The translations under genes were made by a program, and so were the position numbers. Under the pieces are notes generated by a model that had not been told where the DNA came from, searched no databases, and saw only the letters and a list, made by a program, of their open reading frames with translations. This document shows, piece after piece, positions 1 through 6,400 of a DNA stretch of 11,280 nt. The stretch comes from Mesobacterium_A hydrothermale (GTDB lineage: Bacteria; Pseudomonadota; Alphaproteobacteria; Rhodobacterales; Rhodobacteraceae). The stretch is taken from positions 1 through 11,280 of the forward strand of contig NZ_JAYLLH010000053.1 in the NCBI RefSeq assembly GCF_035818635.1, in the 5' to 3' direction. Position 1 is the first letter of the stretch, and every line of letters starts with the position of its first letter.

Positions 1-75
<75 letters not shown>

Positions 76-99
76 CGGACCGGGCCCCGGCCCGGTCCG
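76..99 (-). terminator. Strong GC hairpin just after the binding-protein gene
   Basis: Positions 76-86 (CGGACCGGGCC) and 89-99 (GGCCCGGTCCG) are perfect inverted repeats of 11 bp. The nominal loop is two bases, so in RNA the innermost pair or pairs must open. It begins seven bases after the stop codon of the minus-strand gene. No U-tract can be seen because the sequence beyond becomes poly-C/poly-G. It may be an intrinsic terminator whose tail is lost. It may instead be the partial-termination or mRNA-stabilising hairpin often found between a binding-protein gene and its permease genes. Confidence 0.55.
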
Positions 100-105
100 A
101 AACGA

Positions 106-1680
106 TCAGTTCTTGGTCACACCGTCCAGCAACAAGAAGAACGACGGTTGCAAAGCGAAATCGGCAACCCGGTCGCTGGTGACCGCGTTCTGCTTCCAGT
201 TGGCGACAAACACCCAGGGCGCGTCGTCATGCACGATGGTCTGCATTTCCTTATAAAGCCTGGCGCGTTCGCCCTGGTCTGTCGATACGCGGGCGGCTTC
301 AAGCAGCGCGTCCACCTTGGGGTTGGAATAGTAGCCCGAGTTGAAACCACCCTTGTCCGGCCAGGCCTCGGTGCGCAACGCAAGGAACGGCAGGGTGTCG
401 GGGTCGTTGGTCATCCAGGCCATCTCGGCCATGTCGGCCTTGCCGTCCAGCCCGGGATTGACCTCTCCCAGGAAGGTATTCCATTCATAGGTTTCGATCT
501 TCACCTTCAGTCCGACGGCCGTCAGATCGGCCTGGATCGCGGTGCCCATGGCAATCGGATCCAGCATGCCCGACCCGCCTTCTGTGACATAAAAGGTCAG
601 CTCCGCGCCCTCTGCGCCGGCCTCGGCCAGAAGCGCCTTGGCTTTCTCGGGGTCATAGGGATAGGGTTCCAGATCCGCGTTATAGGCCCAGGCAAAGGCC
701 GGCGGCGTCGGACCGGCGGCAACTTCGGCGGTGCCTTCCAGCACGTCGTTCACGATCGCTTCCTTGTTGATCGCGTAGTTCGCGGCCTGGCGCACGCGCT
801 TGTCGGCCATCGGGCCGTTCTTGGCGTTCAGGATCAGGAACCAGACGTGCGGGCCGGCCTGTTCATGCACGGTGAACCCGTCCCCCTGGAATTCCGACAG
901 CGCCACCGGCGGCACTTCCACCATCAGGTCGATGCCTCCGGCCAGCATTTCGGCCGTGCGGGTGTTGGCGTCGGTAATCGGGCGGAACACCACGGCCTGA
1001 AGCCCCGGGGCGCCATCCCAGTAGTCGGGGTTGGCTTCGACGACAACCGCCTCGTTCGACCGCCATTCGGCAAACTTGAACGGGCCGGTGCCAGAGGGGT
1101 TGCGCCCGAAATCGGTGCCGTACTGTGCGACGGCGGCGGGCGACACGATCAAGCCGGTCGGATAGGCCAGGTTCGACAGGAACGGCGCGTAGGGCGCGTT
1201 CAGGGTGAATTTCACCGTCATGTCATCGACCACCTCGGTCGACTGGACGGCGGAAAAGAAGAACGCCAGCGGGAACGGGCCGGTGTTGTGATAAGGGTGA
1301 TCTTCGTTCAGCATCCGGTCAAAGTTGAACTTGACCGCCTCGGCATTGAACTCTGACCCGTCGTGGAATTTCACCCCGGACCGCAGGTGGAACGTGTATT
1401 CGGTGCCGTCGGCGCTGATGTCCCAGCTTTCGGCCAGGCCCGGCTCGACTTCGAGCGTGCCGTCCTTGTACCGCACCAGCCCGTCATAGACGTTCATCAG
1501 GATCCGGAAGTCGTTCACCGCTGTGACGGCGGCCGGGTCCAGCGCCTTGGGTTCGGCGATCTGACCAACGATCAGCACGCCCGGCGGCGTTTGCGCGACA
1601 ACCGCACTGGCGGTCAGCGCGATGCCGACCGCGGCGGTCGTGGCCATCATGGCCCGGCGGGTCATCTTCAGGAAGTGCAT
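106..1680 (-). CDS. Periplasmic peptide-type ABC transporter solute-binding protein (family 5)
   Basis: This 524-residue protein belongs to the extracellular solute-binding protein family 5 (SBP_bac_5; DppA/OppA/nickel-binding type), which captures peptides or similar solutes in the periplasm for an ABC importer. The N-terminus is a signal peptide: basic residues K5, R8 and R9, a hydrophobic stretch at about 11-28, and a likely cleavage after A29 (AVVA/Q). The T-R-R-x-hydrophobic start is weakly Tat-like, but Sec is more likely. The family signature lies at residues 82-108 (LAESWDISADGTEYTF, then LRSGVKFHDG). A 'GTGPFKFAEW' motif follows in the middle, as usual in this family. Length is normal. 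The start is supported by GAGAGG seven bases upstream; the alternative Met6 has no such site. It diverges from the DUF1028 gene and is followed by a strong hairpin. Permease and ATPase genes are not visible. The substrate cannot be assigned; dipeptide, oligopeptide and opine-like compounds are all possible. Confidence 0.95.
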   Translation of the reverse strand: MHFLKMTRRAMMATTAAVGIALTASAVVAQTPPGVLIVGQIAEPKALDPAAVTAVNDFRILMNVYDGLVRYKDGTLEVEPGLAESWDISADGTEYTFHLRSGVKFHDGSEFNAEAVKFNFDRMLNEDHPYHNTGPFPLAFFFSAVQSTEVVDDMTVKFTLNAPYAPFLSNLAYPTGLIVSPAAVAQYGTDFGRNPSGTGPFKFAEWRSNEAVVVEANPDYWDGAPGLQAVVFRPITDANTRTAEMLAGGIDLMVEVPPVALSEFQGDGFTVHEQAGPHVWFLILNAKNGPMADKRVRQAANYAINKEAIVNDVLEGTAEVAAGPTPPAFAWAYNADLEPYPYDPEKAKALLAEAGAEGAELTFYVTEGGSGMLDPIAMGTAIQADLTAVGLKVKIETYEWNTFLGEVNPGLDGKADMAEMAWMTNDPDTLPFLALRTEAWPDKGGFNSGYYSNPKVDALLEAARVSTDQGERARLYKEMQTIVHDDAPWVFVANWKQNAVTSDRVADFALQPSFFLLLDGVTKN

Positions 1681-1707
1681 GGCGGGTCCTCTCTGTTGGG
1701 TGAACTA

Positions 1708-1735
1708 TTTATCATGATTAATTGCATTCAGACAA
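1708..1735 (-). promoter_or_regulatory. Predicted promoter of the solute-binding protein gene
   Basis: On the minus strand, a -35-like TTGTCT (complement of 1730-1735) and a -10-like GATAAA (complement of 1708-1713) are separated by 16 bp. The -10 box lies in the left arm of the inverted repeat. The predicted transcript starts near 1701, about 20 bases before the start codon. The call rests on box similarity and position only. Confidence 0.4.
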
Positions 1736-1749
1736 ATCTTCATGATAAA
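1722..1749 (+). promoter_or_regulatory. Predicted promoter of the DUF1028 gene
   Basis: TTGCAT at 1722-1727 and GATAAA at 1744-1749 are separated by 16 bp, the same spacing and the same -10 sequence as in the opposing promoter. The -10 box lies in the right arm of the inverted repeat. The predicted start near 1756 gives a leader of about 20 bases. The two promoters share most of their DNA, so simultaneous occupancy by two polymerases would be hindered. Confidence 0.4.
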
Positions 1750-1777
1750 TTCAAGACAATTGTTCCAGGGACGCGCG

Positions 1778-2470
1778 ATGACCTTTTCAGTTCTGACCTT
1801 TGACCGGAAAACGGGCATCTACGCAGCCGGCGCCGCCACGGGCAGTCTGTGTGTCGGTGGCTGGGTCTTGCGGGGCGATATCGAATCGGGCCTGGTGGCC
1901 AGCCAGGGCACCGCGCCCAGCACCTTCTGGCGCGATGACGTGCTGCGCGCGATGTATGCGGGGGATGCGGCGCCAGACGCGGTGGCCCGCGTGACGCGGC
2001 AGGACGCGGGCCGCGATCACCGGCAACTTACGGCGCTGGACGGCTCTGGCACCGGCGCGGGCTTTACCGGGGCGCAGAGCGTGCCCTACGCCGGGCACGT
2101 CGTGTTCGACGGATTGGTGGTGGCGGGCAACATGCTGACCTCTGATCAGGTGTTGCGCGCGATGGTCGACGCGGCGCAGCGCCCGTGGACCGATCCGGCG
2201 CAGCGCATTCTGACGGTATTGCAGCAGGCGCAGGCGGTCGGGGGTGATACACGCGGATTGCTGTCTGCGGCGTTGCTGGTGCTGCGGCCCGATCATCCTC
2301 CGTTGGATCTGCGCATCGACCATGCCGAAAACCCTGTCGGTGCGCTGCGGACGCTGTGCGAAAAGGCGCATCAGTCGCCCTATCACGACTGGCTGGATGT
2401 GGTCCCTGTGCGCGATGACAAGACCCGGTCGCCGCAGGCGGCCCCGGCGGTTGACAGGCCGAAGCCCTGA
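1778..2470 (+). CDS. DUF1028 family protein (putative Ntn-hydrolase fold)
   Basis: This 230-residue protein matches DUF1028. The N-terminus MTFSVLTFDRKTG, the central DAGRDHRQL (residues 76-84), FTGAQ (96-100), the PYAGH segment (103-107) and GNML (117-120) all fit the family pattern. From memory, the family is grouped with Ntn hydrolases, and its near-invariant Thr2 would be exposed if the initiator Met is removed; a hydrolase role is inference, as no reaction is established. I chose the ATG at 1778 because AGGGA lies six bases upstream and the protein then begins exactly as the family does. An in-frame ATG at 1742 lies within the predicted -10/operator arm and would add 12 unrelated residues. 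No signal peptide is seen, so the protein is probably cytoplasmic. Its divergent pairing with a peptide-type binding protein suggests a role in handling the imported compound. Confidence 0.88.
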   Translation: MTFSVLTFDRKTGIYAAGAATGSLCVGGWVLRGDIESGLVASQGTAPSTFWRDDVLRAMYAGDAAPDAVARVTRQDAGRDHRQLTALDGSGTGAGFTGAQSVPYAGHVVFDGLVVAGNMLTSDQVLRAMVDAAQRPWTDPAQRILTVLQQAQAVGGDTRGLLSAALLVLRPDHPPLDLRIDHAENPVGALRTLCEKAHQSPYHDWLDVVPVRDDKTRSPQAAPAVDRPKP

Positions 2471-2492
2471 CCCGGGCCGGACGACATAATCG

Positions 2493-2521
2493 TTGCGCGA
2501 CGCGCAGGGAGAATGGATAAA
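2493..2521 (+). promoter_or_regulatory. Weak promoter-like sequence before the acyltransferase gene
   Basis: TTGCGC (2493-2498) and GATAAA (2516-2521) are 17 bp apart, and transcription would start about 20 bases before the acyltransferase ATG. Only the first three bases of the -35 box match consensus. No convincing terminator separates the DUF1028 gene from the acyltransferase gene, so read-through from upstream is equally possible. Confidence 0.22.
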
Positions 2522-2536
2522 TGTACTGTTTCCAAC

Positions 2537-2541
2537 AGAGG
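2537..2541 (+). promoter_or_regulatory. Ribosome binding site that sets the acyltransferase start
   Basis: AGAGG lies seven bases before the ATG at 2549. The earlier in-frame ATG at 2513 has its AGGGAG only one base away, too close to work, and sits inside the promoter-like sequence. The site therefore favours 2549. Confidence 0.65.
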
Positions 2542-2548
2542 TTTTTCC

Positions 2549-3100
2549 ATGACCGACGCATCCGACCCCAAGCCCCAGGGCCCTGGCACCCCGCCTGAAA
2601 TCGACCCTGCGATGATGGCACGCATCGCGCAGATGCGCGATCATGTGCGTCAGAGCTTTGGTCATGCGGTGATGGCAATGATGGGGCTGCCGCGCTATCG
2701 CCACCAGTCGATCATGGACCTGACCCACCTTGTTCTGGAGCCGTTGATCCGCGACCGTATTGCCCTTGCCCACACCAAGAGCGCCGACGGCAAAGTGCAG
2801 GACGTCGCGGGCATGGCGATCTGGGCCAGCGTTTCCGAAGAGGCCGACGCCCGGATCCGCGAACAGATCAAGGCCGGGGTCTTTCCGGTCCGGTTGAAGC
2901 CCGAGGACTGGAATTCCGGGGACATCAACTGGCTGTTGGATGTGCTGGCCAGCGACCGGAAAACAGCCGGTGCGGTGATCGCCAATTTCAGGCAGGTGGT
3001 GAAGGAAGGCGACCTGCGCCTGCATCCGATCATCGCGCGGCTGGTCGACAAGGACATGCTGGACAAAATGACCCGCACCGCTGTGCAGGAGCCAACCTGA
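2549..3100 (+). CDS. HlyC-type toxin-activating lysine acyltransferase
   Basis: This 183-residue protein belongs to the RTX-toxin-activating acyltransferase family (HlyC, PF02794). In known members the enzyme moves a fatty acyl chain from acyl carrier protein to internal lysines of an RTX protoxin in the cytoplasm before export. The expected catalytic pair is present: His52 in LPRYRHQS corresponds to HlyC His23, and Asp131 in NWLLDVLA corresponds to HlyC Asp92. The family core is clear at 119-134 (EDWNSGDINWLLDVLA), with AIWASVSEE (90-98), AGVFPVRLKPEDW (109-121) and the conserved NFRQVVKEGDLRLHP stretch (146-160). About 30 residues before the first conserved block are proline-rich and probably disordered. 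Length is normal. It lies 380 bp upstream of a giant RTX gene in the same direction, the most likely substrate. It clearly belongs to the divergent alphaproteobacterial branch rather than the E. coli branch, as the central region is about ten residues longer. Confidence 0.92.
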   Translation: MTDASDPKPQGPGTPPEIDPAMMARIAQMRDHVRQSFGHAVMAMMGLPRYRHQSIMDLTHLVLEPLIRDRIALAHTKSADGKVQDVAGMAIWASVSEEADARIREQIKAGVFPVRLKPEDWNSGDINWLLDVLASDRKTAGAVIANFRQVVKEGDLRLHPIIARLVDKDMLDKMTRTAVQEPT

Positions 3101-3194
3101 GCGGTCAGGCGTTCCGGCACGGACGTCGCAGGTTTTTCGTCAACCGGAGATTTTTGTGATACGCTGTGTTTGGTGTTCAAAAATACATCGGGTT

Positions 3195-3208
3195 CGGGCC
3201 ATGGCCCG
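3195..3208. repeat. 14-bp perfect palindrome
   Basis: CGGGCCATGGCCCG is perfectly self-complementary. It lies about 95 bases after the acyltransferase stop, within the possible promoter area of the RTX gene. It could be an operator half-site pair or a small RNA hairpin. Nothing in the window identifies a binding protein. Confidence 0.4.
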
Positions 3209-3238
3209 CAAGTGATTAAGTGACGGGTTGGTGCCGGT

Positions 3239-3258
3239 TCACCGGATTTTCCCGGTGA
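3239..3258 (+). other. Hairpin with 7-bp stem
   Basis: TCACCGG (3239-3245) pairs with CCGGTGA (3252-3258) around the loop ATTTTC. The left arm can pair instead with the upstream CCGG at 3234-3237, so two mutually exclusive folds exist. It lies two bases before the terminator-like hairpin at 3261-3280. Confidence 0.4.
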
Positions 3259-3260
3259 CG

Positions 3261-3280
3261 CGGCTGCCGCGGGGCAGCCG
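3261..3280 (+). terminator. Candidate intrinsic terminator after the acyltransferase gene
   Basis: CGGCTGCC (3261-3268) pairs with GGCAGCCG (3273-3280) around the four-base loop GCGG, giving an 8-bp GC-rich stem. It is followed by ATTTCG, a short U-rich tail. The tail is weak for a classical terminator, so partial termination or an mRNA-end role is possible. If transcription of the RTX gene starts upstream of it, it would act as an attenuator. Confidence 0.42.
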
Positions 3281-3338
3281 ATTTCGAGATGATAGAACGA
3301 AGACAGGGTTCAGATGCTGTCTGCGCATAATTTTCAAA

Positions 3339-3374
3339 GATCGCTGGCGCCCCGATGCGGGGCGTTCCGCGATC
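3339..3374 (+). other. Long bulged hairpin in the probable RTX mRNA leader
   Basis: The inner stem CGCCCCG (3348-3354) and CGGGGCG (3358-3364) closes on ATG. The outer stem GATCGC (3339-3344) pairs with GCGATC (3369-3374). The intervening GG (3346-3347) can pair with CC (3367-3368), leaving a single U bulge on one side and UU on the other, for up to 15 pairs in total. No U-run follows, so it does not look like a terminator. It begins eight bases after the -10-like CATAAT (3326-3331), so it could form the very 5' end of the RTX transcript and affect stability or translation. Confidence 0.42.
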
Positions 3375-3480
3375 GGCCATTTCGTGACCGGGCGCAGCCC
3401 GCCGTTCCGCTGGCGGCCTTTGCCGGACAAATCGCTTCGCCCGCGCGCCGCCGCCGGACAGACTTTCGCGGGATGACCTG

Positions 3481-6400
3481 ATGGATCGCAACGGAACCCT
3501 CGACAACGACGCGCTGGACGGTGGTGATGAAGACGACACCCTGCGCGGTCTTGCCGGTTCCGATTCGATCACTGGTGGCGGTGGCAACGATGTCCTTGAC
3601 GGTGGCGACGGAAACGACGGGCTGGATGGCGGGGACGGCGATGACGATCTGTATGGCGGCACCGGTGAAGACACGCTGAAAGGCGGCGCCGGTCACGACG
3701 AGCTGTTCGGCGAGTTCAGCAATGATCTGCTTTACGGTGGCGACGGCGACGACGACCTGTTCGGCGGGCTGGGCGACGACACGCTCTATGGCGACGCGGG
3801 CATCGACCAGTTGTATGGCGACGAAGGCGCAGACCTGCTGAGCGGCGGCGCCGAAGACGATCTTGTCTATGGCGGCACCGAGGCGGATTCGCTGTTCGGA
3901 GACGATGGCAATGACACGCTGGATGGCGAGGACGGCAACGACAGCATCGAAGGCAACGACGGCGATGACGAATTGCACGGCGGCGAGGGCGACGACACGC
4001 TGGCCGGCGGCGCGGGCGTCAACATCATCCTTGGCGGTGCCGGTTATGACCGTGTTTTCTATGATGGTCTGAACGATTTTGACCTGACGTTCAGGTCCGA
4101 GCCGGATGTCGATGCGCTGCTTGAAGGGCTGCTGGCCGGGGAAGAGGCCAGCGACGAGTTGTACGAGGTCGAGCAGATCACGCTGAGCGACGAGGCCGAC
4201 ACGGTCCGCGTCACGGTGGACCGCCTGCCGTCGATTGCGATGGAGTTCGATCTTGGCAAGGGCGGCGGCGGGTCGAACGGTGATTTTCTGGATTTTACCG
4301 ATGACGGCAGACTTGGCGCCGGCATCGTGTTTCACAACGGTGATTTCGGGCCGTCAACCGGCGGAATCGCCCCCGATGACATCAAGAAAGACCAGCAGAA
4401 GCTGATCGAAGAGGCGACCAAGGCGCTGACTGCGGTCACCGGCAACCTGTCGCCGTATGACATCGGGTTCTATCAGATCGACTCGGTCGGGCTGACCTCG
4501 GGCGACGATATCGTGCTGCTGGGGGCCGGAGGTGACCTGTCGAAGATGTCCGGCAAGGGCGTGATCGACGGCGAAGGCGGCGTCGACGTCATGTACGCCA
4601 AGGACCTGCCGCAGGGATCGAACATCACGCTGATGGGCGGCGAGGGTGACGATATTGTCATCGCCACGGGCGATACCACGGTCACAACCGCGGGCGGTTT
4701 GGGCCGCGACGTGGTTTTGAACTTCACCCCCGGCGGGCTGCTGTATGGCGACACGATCACCGGCATGGTGATCGACGGCACAACCGTCGAAGCCCCGCCA
4801 GAAGACGACCCGGCCAATGGCGACATGTTCTTTTGGGCGGCGGATACCACGATCATGGACCCCGACAAGAACGACGTGCTGTTCTATCGCGGCGTGCCAC
4901 TGACCGGCGGGGACACCAGCCCGGGATCGGCCGTCTGGGGCATGGCGGGCATGGCGGGCGGCCTGTTCGGCACGGTCATGTCCGGTGTGACCAATTTTTT
5001 CACGGCGCAGGCGATCCTGATGAGCGCCGAGGTCGGTCTGGGGCTGCGGATTTTCTATGACACGTGGCTGCCGTTCATCGCCTATGTCGCGGATCCCAAG
5101 AAGGGGATGCAGGTTGTCGATATCGGGGACACGCTTTGGCAACTGGTATCGGGTCCGGATCGCAGCGGTGAAGAGACCGAAGCAAAGGTCAATTTCCAGT
5201 CGATCCCGGAATACAGCTTTGACGATGCCGGGCTGTTCGTCACGCCGCTGAGCTTTCTGGGCGGCGCAGCAAGCAGCGATGACCTGATCGGCGGGATCAA
5301 GGCGTTCACCCAGACGTTGGCAAATGACACCGCCGACCTGGGGATGCTGTTCAACTTCCCCAGCGTGTTTGCCTTTATCATGGGGCAGATGGGTGTGGCG
5401 AAGGAACTGCTGAAAGCCACACCGATGATCGGCCCGCTGATGGCGGCCTGGGGGGCGATCGACGCGGCCAACGTGGCCTATTGGATCGCGGCGGCCTCGA
5501 TCCGGTATGATAAGGCGGTGCGTTGGGTCGATGGCGACGATCCGCTGGTGATCGACCTGGACGGGGACGGGCTGGAAACCCTGTCGATCTATCAGTCGGG
5601 CGTGCATTTCGACATGGGCGACGATCTGTTCGGCGAACGCACTGGCTGGCTGAAAGGCGACGACGGGTTTCTTGTCCGCGATGTGAACGACAATGGCCGG
5701 ATTGATGACGTTTCGGAAATGTTCGGCGGTCAGACCGGGCGGGGTTTCGACGATCTGGCGGTGTTCGATCAGGCCGCGCATGGCGGCAACGGCGACGGCA
5801 GGATCACCGCTGCCGATGCGATCTGGTCGGACCTGTTGATCTGGCGCGACAGCAACGAAGACGGGGTCACCGATGACGGCGAACTGCTGACGCTGGATCA
5901 GCTTGGGATCGTCTCGTTCGATCTGAACGCCACCGACCTTGCGATCACCCAGCCGCAGGGGAACGAGGTGCTGGCCAATGCCGGGGTCACATTCGCCGAT
6001 GGCCGGATCGTCAACATGTTCGAGACGATCTTTGAAACCAACGAGACCGACAGCGTCTATGCCGGCGAAGACGGGACACCCGATTGGCAGCCGCTGATCG
6101 ACGTGAATATCCATGGCTATGGCCATGTCACCAACCTGGGCGTGGCGATGGCCAACGACCTGCTGCTGGGCCACGTCGCGGCGCAGGCCGGGGCAGGCAT
6201 GACAACGCCCGATTTCCTGGACATCGTCGCCAAGGTTGGCCCGGTCCTGTCCTACTGGGGCCAGACCATGTCCACCACGCGCGAACTGACGCCGGTCTTG
6301 TTGGCGACCGACGCGGACGGCGTGGTGACGCTGGCCGATTTCGGTGTCTATGTCGAAGACGCAAACGGCGGGTTCTGGCAACTCAACAGCGGTACGGCGG

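Larger units (their letters stand above)
1707..1750. repeat. 11-bp inverted repeat spanning divergent promoters (candidate operator pair)
   Basis: ATTTATCATGA at 1707-1717 is the exact reverse complement of TCATGATAAAT at 1740-1750, with 22 bp between them (33 bp centre to centre, about three helical turns). Each arm contains the small palindrome TCATGA. The two arms include the -10-like boxes of the two divergent promoters, so a protein bound to both could control both genes at once. A separate palindrome, ACAATTGT, lies at 1756-1763 near the expected plus-strand transcription start. The binding regulator is unknown and is not encoded in this window. Confidence 0.6.
3101..3480 (+). other. 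380-bp gene-free region, rich in palindromes and hairpins
   Basis: No credible gene is seen here. The only open frame of note (TTG start at 3228 to 3476) is arginine-rich, lacks a ribosome site and resembles no protein I know. The first part (3120-3190) is relatively AT-rich with T-runs and could hold a promoter; GATACG at 3159-3164 and CATAAT at 3326-3331 resemble -10 boxes, but neither has a good -35. The middle and end contain a 14-bp palindrome, two adjacent hairpins and one long bulged hairpin, annotated separately. The RTX start codon at 3481 is preceded by GGGA (3470-3473) at a spacing of seven. The RTX frame is closed upstream by TGA at 3385-3387, with no other ATG between. Confidence 0.6.

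Noticed and set aside
148..1356. Plus-strand open frame of 402 codons opposite the binding-protein gene
   Set aside because: It is antisense to a well-supported family-5 binding protein, and its Gly/His/Arg-rich translation resembles no family.
1742..1777. Earlier start for the DUF1028 gene
   Set aside because: The ATG at 1742 lies within the predicted -10/operator arm and has no ribosome site; the family N-terminus MTFS begins at 1778.
2513..2548. Earlier start for the acyltransferase gene
   Set aside because: The purine-rich site is only one base from that ATG, and a well-spaced AGAGG precedes the ATG at 2549.
3228..3476. Small plus-strand gene in the 380-bp gap
   Set aside because: It needs a TTG start, lacks a ribosome site, is arginine- and proline-rich, and overlaps the hairpins.
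3514..4053. CRISPR array or simple DNA satellite
   Set aside because: The units are contiguous 27-bp codon-phased repeats without spacers and have diverged at the DNA level; they encode RTX nonapeptides.
3334..4335. Minus-strand open frame opposite the RTX nonapeptides
   Set aside because: Its repetitive valine/alanine-rich translation is simply the antisense of the 27-bp units.
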